From positions 1 through 64,000 of the forward strand of contig JAPPMB010000135.1 in the NCBI GenBank assembly GCA_028819255.1: a stretch of 64,000 bases of DNA, read 5' to 3'. Shown piece after piece: positions 40,935-48,827 of the stretch. This stretch comes from Bryobacterales bacterium. Its GTDB lineage: Bacteria > Acidobacteriota > Terriglobia > Bryobacterales > UBA6623. The notes under the pieces were generated by a model. The model searched no databases and was not told where the DNA came from. It saw nothing but the letters and a program-made list of their open reading frames with translations. Both the position numbers and the translations under genes were made by a program. Within the stretch, counting starts at the first letter, position 1. The number at the start of each line of letters is the position of its first letter.

Positions 40935-41219
40935 TCACTCGCAGCGCTTGCATATCGAAACCGCATCTCTGAAGACCCCGAGCGGCACCGCCTGCACACG
41001 CATCTCCAGCACGGGCTCCAAGGAGCGCAGGGCGTCATTGTGAGAGAGCCGACCGGGGCGGCTGGCGCGGGTCGCCTGATGGTAGAACTCCTGGAGAACC
41101 TGTACCGAGACCGCCAGATCCGGCTCTGCCAAGAGTTCCCTTGCGCGAATGCGCTTGTCCTCCTCTTCGGGGAGGGTACTCGCTGCGTGGAGCAGTACGT
41201 TTGTGTCGACTAGGCGCAC
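40935..41219 (-). pseudogene. VapC-like PIN toxin, C-terminally truncated
   Basis: MRLVDTNVLLHAASTLPEEEDKRIRARELLAEPDLAVSVQVLQEFYHQATR...LGVFRDAVSICKRCE*; ends where PIN homologues continue with the conserved C-terminal Asp region. Confidence 0.72.
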
Positions 41220-41228
41220 ACAGGTCGA

Positions 41229-41558
41229 TCAGCTGTCCGTGTTCGGGAGGCTGGCCGGACCCGCGTCGGAATGGGTCACCGCACTGCCGTAGAGCGCCTC
41301 GCGGGGCAGGTTGTCGGCCATTCGCAGCCCCACGCCGCGCGCGTCAAAGTCGACGAAGACCGCTTTGAACAGCCTGCACCTACGGTCAAGCGCGGACTCG
41401 CGGGCTTGGTACTCCGGCCCCTCGCTCCGTCCGGCCCGAGGTACAAGACGCTTCAAGAACTCGTGCATGAGCACCGGCACCGACATGTCCAATTCCGCCG
41501 CTCGGGCGCGGGCACGGCGATGGGTCTCCTCGTCGACGGATACAGTGATCTTCCGCAT
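41229..41558 (-). CDS. VapB-like RHH antitoxin (partner of 40935..41219)
   Basis: MRKITVSVDEETHRRARARAAELDMSVPVLMHEFLKRL ... RMADNLPREALYG; ends 9 nt before the PIN ORF start. Confidence 0.75.
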   Translation of the reverse strand: MRKITVSVDEETHRRARARAAELDMSVPVLMHEFLKRLVPRAGRSEGPEYQARESALDRRCRLFKAVFVDFDARGVGLRMADNLPREALYGSAVTHSDAGPASLPNTDS

Positions 41559-42231
41559 TGCCAGCCTCGTAGGTTCTATGTTTCACAGGATAACCTCCCT
41601 TCAGCGGTCAGTGCAATTCCTAGGCCGTGGCAGGTCTGCCGAGGAACCGCGCATGGGCGTGTCCGAATCCATAGGCTGGTCGGCGACCGCAGGGGCGGCT
41701 CCGCCATCGAGGTGTGCGCGAGCTTGCCCGTTGTCTTCCGATTCCGGGACATCAACACGTGCGATCGCGAGGCGGTCGGCTACCACCGGAGCGAGACCTC
41801 CCAAGTAGCCGTGAGTCAGTTAGACAGCGAGGTTTCGGTCAGCTTTGAGTTCGGCTACCCATGTATCTCTTGGGTGGAGCCTGAGGGGGTGTATCGGAAG
41901 GGTGACCGTTGGGGCGGGAATCGCCCATGGGATTGCCGCGATTCTGTCAACGGCCTCAGGCGCGCCCGAGGTCCTCCGGATCTGAGACTGCGCTCTCACC
42001 CTGCACTGTCCAGCACAGCCAGCATGCCGCTGCTCAGTCGCTCTTCTCACTCCCTCGAACTCGCCGGTCCCGAGGGTGGTAAGCCGCTCCGACTCCTCAG
42101 GCCGCTGTCCAACGGATTGGCTACCCGGGTGGGCAAGCCTGTTGCATCCAAGGCTAACGGGGCCAGAAGAAGAATCAGCCGTCCTCGTCACGACCACGAC
42201 GAATGATAACGATCAGGCATACTAAGTCTTC

Positions 42232-42456
42232 ATGATCCGGACGCAAGTCAGTCTTTCCGAACACGAGTACGAGGCAGCCAAGCAGGAAGCCGCCAGACTC
42301 GGCATTTCACTTGCTGAGCTGTTGCAACGTTCGCTGCGCACGCTGATCCCGCTGGACACCTCGAAGCCGTGGATGCGTTACGCCGGGATGGTCGGGACGG
42401 CGGATCCCCAGTCGAGCGGGCGTATTGACGAAATCGTCTATGGCACCAAGTCCTGA
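42232..42456 (+). CDS. RHH/VapB-like antitoxin
   Basis: MIRTQVSLSEHEYEAAKQEAARLGISLAELLQRSLRTLIPLDTSKPWMRYAGMVGTADPQSSGRIDEIVYGTKS; overlaps the following PIN relic by 17 nt. Confidence 0.82.
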   Translation: MIRTQVSLSEHEYEAAKQEAARLGISLAELLQRSLRTLIPLDTSKPWMRYAGMVGTADPQSSGRIDEIVYGTKS

Positions 42457-42712
42457 AGCGCTACGGCCGCACGAAGGCGCGCTCCACTTCCTTGCTATGG
42501 TCGAATCCATCAGCATTATGGATGTGGTCCCGACAGGCGCCCGCGACATCGAAGCAGCTTCCGATCTGATGCGGCGTTTCTCGGATCAGGACCTAACCCT
42601 TGTCGACTCGGTCGGTCTGCACTTGATGGAGACTCGAGGAATCAGCATGTGCTGGTCAACCGATCATCATCTGGGACTAACCGGAGTACAGCTAGCGATT
42701 CACCTCCAGTAA
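42440..42712 (+). pseudogene. VapC-like PIN toxin with N-terminal/internal deletion
   Basis: MAPSPEALRPHEGALHFLAMVESISIMDVVPTGARDIEAASDLMRRFSDQDLTLVDSVGLHLMETRGISMCWSTDHHLGLTG; C-terminal half of PIN (DQDLTLVDSV..) present, but the N-terminal LVDTS-type motif is absent. Confidence 0.72.
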
Positions 42713-42851
42713 CCTCCGTTTCCTTGGGTCATCTGAGCTTGCAGCTCGGGAACTTGCCAGTGCCAGCGGGTGGTTCTTGAGACGCTGGCTTCCGCCGGCA
42801 TTCGTGCGGCATGGGCAATTCGCGGACCCACAGGGCCTACCGCGCCTGCGG

Positions 42852-43250
42852 TCAGGGCAACGTGCGAACCAGCGCTGCGTCAATGATTCGGCGATCCCTC
42901 GTCAACAGCGTCGCACCGAACACTCGGGCGGTCGCGACAAGGATTCGGTCCGCGGGATCGCGGAGAAAGGAGTCAGGTAGTGCGGCCAGCTCCGCCGCAA
43001 TGGCCGGGGAGATGCCCTGTCGCCGAACCAGAGGCGGAGCCACCGCCTTGTCCAGCCAAGTCCGCAGGGGAATTGCCAACTCGATGCGACCCAGGCTATA
43101 CAATGTCGCCACTTCTCAAATCGAAGTATCAGACACCAGCAGCGGTGACTCCGCGGTGGCTGATGCGACGACCTCCCGCTGAGCCGGTGAGAGTCGATCG
43201 CTGTCGTTGAGCCACCAGATCAGGATATGCGCGTCCAGAAGCACTGTCAT
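42852..43250 (-). pseudogene. VapC-like PIN toxin interrupted by in-frame TGA (probable Trp codon)
   Basis: MTVLLDAHILIWWLNDSDRLSPAQREVVASATAESPLLVSDTSI*EVATLYSLGRIELAIPLRTWLDKAVAPPLVRRQGISPAIAAELAALPDSFLRDPADRILVATARVFGATLLTRDRRIIDAALVRTLP*; TGA at 43116-43118 replaces the usual Trp of SxxWEVATL. Confidence 0.85.
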
Positions 43251-43516
43251 GAATCCAAGCTCTCCCAGTGTTCTTCCGGAACCGCCGGCTTGACAATGTC
43301 GCCGGCCTCGATGACGGTCCCCTTGAGTTCCAACTGTGCGTACTCGGCATCGGTTCGGCTTGCGGGCAGCAGTTCCGCAACCGGCCGTCCGCGCTTCAGG
43401 ATGACCAACCGCTCTCCAGTGGTCTGCACGCGATCAAGGATCGCCAGACACCGGGCTTTGAAGTCGGATGCGTTGATAGTCCGCACATGACCAGTGTTGG
43501 AGACCAGGCGGACCAT
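43247..43516 (-). CDS. Phd/YefM-like antitoxin
   Basis: VRTINASDFKARCLAILDRVQTTGERLVILKRGRPVAELLPA; ATGA overlap with the PIN start at 43250. Start ATG 43516 or GTG 43486. Confidence 0.87.
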   Translation of the reverse strand: MVRLVSNTGHVRTINASDFKARCLAILDRVQTTGERLVILKRGRPVAELLPASRTDAEYAQLELKGTVIEAGDIVKPAVPEEHWESLDS

Positions 43517-43778
43517 GTCAAACCAGACGACGCCGGTGCAGTTCAGGAACGCCCATCGGGATGGCCGTCCCTGAAGCCGGCCGTTCACACATGTCTCTCC
43601 GATTTCGCGGTCCTTGCCACTCGCTTTCCCGTGCGACCTGAGGGGCAGCGTGGGTGACGATCCGCGTCGCAAGGGGAGGGACATGCGGAATGGCGCCATA
43701 CGGTCCCATCGCTGTCACGCGATTTCAAGGAAGTGCTCGATGAACCGTAGAAAGCAAGCGTATCGACGGAACACTGCA

Positions 43779-45086
43779 CTAGATGAACGCAACAGACCCG
43801 TCCGCACGGAAGTCAGTGGTCCTCTTCCAAGGGCGGGGCGGGTAGTGCCTGAATGCCTCCTCGTTGAGTTCCACACCCCAGCCGGGCTTGTTCGGGATGT
43901 CCGCGTAGCCGTCCCTGACCATCGGCGGCTCGTCCAGCACATCGCGCCGGGCATCGTCGACGGGAGCCCTGTACTCCAAGATCAGGAAGTTTGGCGTCGA
44001 GGCTGCGAAATGGATGTTGACCATGGTCGCCAGCGGACTCATCGGATTGTGCGGCGCGACCATGATGTACTGGGCCTCGGCCATGGCTGCGATCTTTTTC
44101 ATCTCCATGATTCCGCCGCAGACGCACACGTCGGGCTGCACAACGTCCAGCGCCTGGATGTTGATTAAGTCGCGGAACTCGAACTTGGTGTAGTTGCATT
44201 CCCCCGACGCGAGCGGGATGTTGACATGGCGGGCCAGCTTCTTCATGGCGTCCGGATTCTCAGGCCGGATGGGCTCCTCCAGCCAGAATGGGGCGTAGGG
44301 CTCGATTTCCCTGGCGACCCGGATCGCGCGCTGGACCTCGAAGTAGCGCGCATGGATGTCCACGGCTATGTCGTGGTCCGGGCCCACAGCATCCCTGACG
44401 GCGCGGACACGCTCTCCGGCCGTGCGCGTGACCTCGTTGTAGGGCATCTGGTTGTCGCCCCGGTTGTGCGGGGACATCTTGCAGGCGTTGTAGCCGAATC
44501 GCTCGCGAAGCTCGACGGCGTTCTCGGCCGCTTCCTGAGGCGTGGATCCACCGATGGACTGATACAGCCGGACCTTGTCCCGCACGCGTCCTCCAAGCAA
44601 CGCCCAGACCGGCAGGCCCGCGGCCTTCCCCGCGATGTCCCACAGGGCGTGCTCGATGCCGCTGATGGCCGAATTAACGACGGAACCTCCGGGGAACCGA
44701 GTCGTGTTGTACATGTAGTCCCACAGAAACTGAATGTTCCGCGGATCCTGTCCAACCAGCCAGCGGCTGTAGTCCTCGACGACCTTGGCGGTCGCCTCAT
44801 CGGGCCCGCATGAGTAGGCCTCGCCGATACCGTGGATCCCCTGGTCCGTGCTCACCTTTACATAGACCCAGTTGCGGCCGCTGATCGTGGCGGAACCTCC
44901 CTGTCCTCCTCGCGTGCTGCCGACAAGGAATGTCTGGATGCCCGTGATCTTCATCGGCGGCTGGCCTCCGATCTGGGCGGGAGCCTGGAAGGGCGCGGCC
45001 GCGGCGGCGGCCGCAAGGCCACCCCTGCTGAGGAAGGATCGGCGTTGCACAGGCAGCAGTGTGTCGAACGCGTGGCGCGGTGTCAA
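43779..45086 (-). CDS. Tat-exported mandelate racemase/muconate lactonizing enzyme (enolase superfamily)
   Basis: VQRRSFLSRGGLAAAAAAAPFQ Tat motif; DIAVDIHARY..., FWLEEPIRPEN, IPLASGE, VVQPDVCVCGGIMEMKKIA. Confidence 0.92.
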   Translation of the reverse strand: MTPRHAFDTLLPVQRRSFLSRGGLAAAAAAAPFQAPAQIGGQPPMKITGIQTFLVGSTRGGQGGSATISGRNWVYVKVSTDQGIHGIGEAYSCGPDEATAKVVEDYSRWLVGQDPRNIQFLWDYMYNTTRFPGGSVVNSAISGIEHALWDIAGKAAGLPVWALLGGRVRDKVRLYQSIGGSTPQEAAENAVELRERFGYNACKMSPHNRGDNQMPYNEVTRTAGERVRAVRDAVGPDHDIAVDIHARYFEVQRAIRVAREIEPYAPFWLEEPIRPENPDAMKKLARHVNIPLASGECNYTKFEFRDLINIQALDVVQPDVCVCGGIMEMKKIAAMAEAQYIMVAPHNPMSPLATMVNIHFAASTPNFLILEYRAPVDDARRDVLDEPPMVRDGYADIPNKPGWGVELNEEAFRHYPPRPWKRTTDFRADGSVAFI

Positions 45087-45276
45087 CCTCCTGCGTCTCG
45101 CGTTCGCGCTATTGCGAGCGGGTTCCTCCCTTGCGGATCGTCCCAGAGGCTTCCGGGGTCGGGTCCTCGGGAGCCGTGCCTGCGTGCCTGTTCACTCCGG
45201 TGAAAGGACTGATGGGAAACTCCCGGACACTCCGCCGGAATGCACGTCCCGTCCTTGCCGGTCTCCGATGTGGCGG

Positions 45277-45807
45277 CTATGCGTGCTCGGTGTGGGTGCA
45301 TCCGGGGAACTCGTCAATGGCGGTGTTCCCCGCGTAGCCGAGATCCTCGTGAATGCCGATCCGGGATGTGTAGTAGCCTTCGATCGCAGACCGCTTGACG
45401 AGGGCGAAGAAGCGCTCGAGGTCGGACTCTGCGCTGCCTTCATTGCGTGCCATTTCCGCAACCAGTTCGTCCTGTTGAGCAAGGTCGCACTCGACAAAGC
45501 CGCGCCCGAACAGGTCCTCGGCGCGCTCGGAGACCGCCCGCAGACCTTCGAGCCACCTTTCCTGCATTCCCGGCGCACTGTCCGCGACGGTGACGTCGAT
45601 GTATCGCGCGACCTTTGCAGCTCGCGCGCCAGGCGAGTGGTCGTCCGCCGGAAGAATCACCTCCGTCAATGCGTCGAGCAGATCGAGGTCCGCGACCGAG
45701 AAGAATTCCGGCCTGTAGTCGCGCTGTGTGCATGCAATCTGAACCAGACCGCTCGATCCGGGGAGCACACCGGCCGCGACGAGCTTGAGGACAGTCCTGC
45801 GTTCCAT
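45277..45807 (-). CDS. Gluconate 2-dehydrogenase subunit 3 family protein (Tat signal)
   Basis: MERRTVLKLVAAGVLPGS; LLDALTEVILPADDHSPGARAAKVARYIDVTVAD; GYYTSRIGIHEDLGYAGN. Confidence 0.87.
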   Translation of the reverse strand: MERRTVLKLVAAGVLPGSSGLVQIACTQRDYRPEFFSVADLDLLDALTEVILPADDHSPGARAAKVARYIDVTVADSAPGMQERWLEGLRAVSERAEDLFGRGFVECDLAQQDELVAEMARNEGSAESDLERFFALVKRSAIEGYYTSRIGIHEDLGYAGNTAIDEFPGCTHTEHA

Positions 45808-45814
45808 TGCGCGG

Positions 45815-47464
45815 TCACCCCAGTTCATTGCGCCGGAACCGCTCCGCGATTCCGTCAGCCGTGCGCCACGAGAGCGCGATGTTTGTCAGCGTCGGGTTCT
45901 TCTCCGGATAGGCCGGGAAGACCGAGGCGTCCGCGACGAAGAGGTTCGGCAGGTCGTGGACCCGGCCGCGGGTGTCCACGACGGACGACCGCGAATCCGT
46001 TCCCATCCGCGTTGTGCCCACCCAGTGGTTGAGGTCGATCACGAGATCCTCGACCTCGACGGTCCCGGGCGTGTCGATCACCTCGCCGTCCCCGGCCCGG
46101 ATGATCTCCTCGCACTTCTCGACCATGTCGCGGGCCATGGCAACGTCGGAATCGTCGTAGTGCAGATGCACACGGGGCAGCGGCACGCCGTACCCGTCCC
46201 GGCGGCCGGGATCGAGATCCACGAACTTGTTCGCCGAGATCAGCGTTGTGCCCTGCATGTTCATGCCGGCGTGGCCGATGTTCAAGTCCCGCAGCCTCTT
46301 CTTCAGGGCCGAGCCGTATCCCGGCGCATGCTGGATCGCCATGCGGTGCGATGTGACGCCGGCTCCGCACTGCACCTGGTAGGTGCCTTCGAAGTTCGGA
46401 CTCGGCTCGTCCCAGTAGAGTCCCGTGAGCAGGGAGTGGTAGTAGCTTGTGCCGTCGTCGTTGGAGGCGTCCCGGCCCAGGATCTGCGGAAAGAAGCCGC
46501 GCACGGTCACGCCGAAGTGGCTCGTGAGATTTCTGCCGACGTGTCCGCTCGAATTGCCGACATCCGAAATGAGCATCAGGCGGGCGGTCTCCACGGCGCT
46601 GCACGAGAGCACGACTGCCTTGGCGTCAAGCTCCTGAGCGCTGCCGTCCTTCGACCTGTACTCGATCCCGACCGCCCGGCCGCCTTCGGGAGAGACGCGG
46701 ACACGCGTGGCCATGGACTCCGTGAAGATCGTGAGGTTGCCGGTCTCCTCGGCCAGCGGGATCGGCGTGTTCACGGAGGTGTACTTCGCATCCACGGCGC
46801 AGCCGGAACAGTGTCCGCAGTAGTGGCACTTCTGCCGGAACTTCCATTCGGGCTTCGTCGGAGGTTCTGTCAGCATCGCCTTGCGCTGGGCCACGAACGC
46901 CATCCTGGCGCCGCGCTCGCGCAGACGCTCGACGCCGAGGCGAAGCCTCTCCTCGGCGCACCGCATGGGCACCGGCTTGAGAAACTCGCCGTCGGGCATG
47001 TTGGACAGGCCGTCCCTGTACCCGTACACGCCCATCAGCTGCTCGGCACGGCTGTAGTAGGGGGCAACCTCGTCGTAGGAGATCGGCCAGGCTTCAAAGT
47101 CCCTTGGGCCGAAGCGCAGGGAGTGTCCGGCCCAGCACACTGATCGCCCGCCCAGCGCGCGAATCTGTCCGTGACCGGGACGGTCGCCGACGGGAGTGAA
47201 ATGATCGCGGAGGAAATTGTCCCGCCAGAAGTTCGGGGCGCGCCGGTCGCGGTACTCGTAGGGCCAGTGGTGGCCGTTGTAGTCGACCCCTGCCACAAGT
47301 CTGGGACCGGCTTCGACGAGAGCGACTTTCAATCCCGCCTTGGCGAGGGCGAAGGTCGCGATCCCCCCTCCCGGACCGCTGCCGACGACGATCACATCGT
47401 ATTGCCCCTCTGCCAAGCTCCGGTTCCTCCCTCGCTCCCGCCGTGTGCCAGATTGTTGTACCAC
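45815..47464 (-). CDS. GMC-family oxidoreductase (gluconate 2-dehydrogenase / sugar dehydrogenase flavoprotein subunit)
   Basis: YDVIVVGSGPGGGIATFALAKAGLKVALVEAG FAD motif; NLFVADASVFPAYPEKNPTLTNIALSWRTADGI. Confidence 0.94.
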   Translation of the reverse strand: MVQQSGTRRERGRNRSLAEGQYDVIVVGSGPGGGIATFALAKAGLKVALVEAGPRLVAGVDYNGHHWPYEYRDRRAPNFWRDNFLRDHFTPVGDRPGHGQIRALGGRSVCWAGHSLRFGPRDFEAWPISYDEVAPYYSRAEQLMGVYGYRDGLSNMPDGEFLKPVPMRCAEERLRLGVERLRERGARMAFVAQRKAMLTEPPTKPEWKFRQKCHYCGHCSGCAVDAKYTSVNTPIPLAEETGNLTIFTESMATRVRVSPEGGRAVGIEYRSKDGSAQELDAKAVVLSCSAVETARLMLISDVGNSSGHVGRNLTSHFGVTVRGFFPQILGRDASNDDGTSYYHSLLTGLYWDEPSPNFEGTYQVQCGAGVTSHRMAIQHAPGYGSALKKRLRDLNIGHAGMNMQGTTLISANKFVDLDPGRRDGYGVPLPRVHLHYDDSDVAMARDMVEKCEEIIRAGDGEVIDTPGTVEVEDLVIDLNHWVGTTRMGTDSRSSVVDTRGRVHDLPNLFVADASVFPAYPEKNPTLTNIALSWRTADGIAERFRRNELG

Positions 47465-47557
47465 GGGTGCCGGACCGCGCGGGACAGCCGATCGCGGGCC
47501 GGGCCTGTCCGGGAAGCGGCCTTGACATCGTGTGCGACTTGCCGCAATCTACAGCCT

Positions 47558-48403
47558 ATGGACCGCCGTGAATGGATGATGACAGCCGCTGCCGCCCTTG
47601 CGGCGGCCCCCCTCGCAGGGCAAGGGGGCAAGATGGAGCGCGCCCTCATCGACAGCATGCTGCCCAAGGAGCTGGACCTCGTCGACCGCTTCAAGCTGGC
47701 GATCGAGACCGGATTCACCGCGATGGAGGTTCGGGCCGTGGCAGATGACTCCGAGGCGGAGCGGATTCACGACGCTGCGCAGGCCGCCGGTCTCCGCATC
47801 CACTCGGTGATGAACCAGACCCACTGGAGGCACCCCCTGTCGAGCCCCGATCCGGCGGAGGTCGAGGCCTGCGTCGAGGGAATGCGCGCTTCGCTCCGGC
47901 AGGCCGAGCTGTACGGCGCCGACGCCGTCCTGCTGGTGCCGGCTGTCGTGAGATCGGACACGACCTACGAACAGGCGTGGAAGCGCTCGCAGCGCGAGAT
48001 CCGCAAGCTGATCCCGCTGGCCGAGAAGCACGACGTCATGATTGCCGTCGAGGATGTCTGGAACAAGTTCCTGCTGACCGCCCGGGACTTCCGCCAGTTC
48101 ATCGACGAGCTGAACCACCCCCTCGTCCAGGCCTACTTCGATGTCGGGAACATCGTCCACTTCGCCGTCCCGGAACACTGGATCCACCAACTCGGCGGCC
48201 GGATTGTCAAGGTCCATCTGAAGGACTACTCCCGCCGCGACGGATTCGTCAATCTGGGGGAGGGCGATGTCGACTGGCCCGCCGTGCGGGAAGCGTTTGC
48301 GGCGGTGGGCTACAATGCCGAGGCAACAGTGGAACTGAGAGGCGGCGACCGAGCCTACCTGATGGACCTCGGCGAGCGAGTGGATCGCCTCTTGGGCCTC
48401 TAG
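47558..48403 (+). CDS. Exported sugar phosphate isomerase/epimerase (xylose-isomerase-like TIM barrel)
   Basis: MDRREWMMTAAAALAAAPLAG; GFTAMEVRAV, VMIAVEDVWNKFLLT, VQAYFDVGNIVHF, IVKVHLKDYSRRDGFVNLGEGDVDW. Confidence 0.9.
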   Translation: MDRREWMMTAAAALAAAPLAGQGGKMERALIDSMLPKELDLVDRFKLAIETGFTAMEVRAVADDSEAERIHDAAQAAGLRIHSVMNQTHWRHPLSSPDPAEVEACVEGMRASLRQAELYGADAVLLVPAVVRSDTTYEQAWKRSQREIRKLIPLAEKHDVMIAVEDVWNKFLLTARDFRQFIDELNHPLVQAYFDVGNIVHFAVPEHWIHQLGGRIVKVHLKDYSRRDGFVNLGEGDVDWPAVREAFAAVGYNAEATVELRGGDRAYLMDLGERVDRLLGL

Positions 48404-48443
48404 CCCCGCTCCCCTTTCTGCCACCAAAGGAGACCCAGACCCC

Positions 48444-48827
48444 ATGATCTGCGACTGTCCCAAGGCGACCCACGCGCTGCTGCGCATCGTGACCGCCTTC
48501 CTGTTCATTCCTCACGGCTACCAGAAGCTGTTCGGCCTGGGCGGCGTTGGGCCCAGGGACGGCGTCCTGCCCATGATCGCCGGATCGATCGAGCTCGTCG
48601 GAGGCATCCTGATCCTGATCGGATTCAAGACGAGATGGGTTGCATTCCTCTGCTCGGGCCTGATGGCGGCGGCGTACTTCATGGCGCACGCCAAGGACGG
48701 TTTCCTGCCCCTGCTCAACCGGGGCGAGCTTGCGGTGCTCTACTGCTTCGTGTTCCTGTTCCTGTGGGCCAACGGATCCGGACCCTGGTCGGTCGACGAC
48801 CTCCTCGCGAAACGCAAGGATTCATGA
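48444..48827 (+). CDS. DoxX family membrane protein
   Basis: LLRIVTAFLFIPHGYQKLFG...GSIELVGGILILIGFKTRWVAFLCSGLMAAAYFMAHAKDGFLPLLNRGELAVLYCFVFLFLWANGSG. Confidence 0.92.
   Translation: MICDCPKATHALLRIVTAFLFIPHGYQKLFGLGGVGPRDGVLPMIAGSIELVGGILILIGFKTRWVAFLCSGLMAAAYFMAHAKDGFLPLLNRGELAVLYCFVFLFLWANGSGPWSVDDLLAKRKDS

Noticed and set aside
41271-42206. 936-nt plus-strand ORF between the two RHH modules
   Set aside because: First part is antisense to the VapB-like antitoxin; the remainder has no recognisable motif or start context.
43116-43118. Idea that TGA is recoded (Trp/Sec) in this organism
   Set aside because: Many clear genes in the window end at TGA at the expected length (e.g. fdhA 15702-15704), and the disrupted genes are confined to the defence/TA island.
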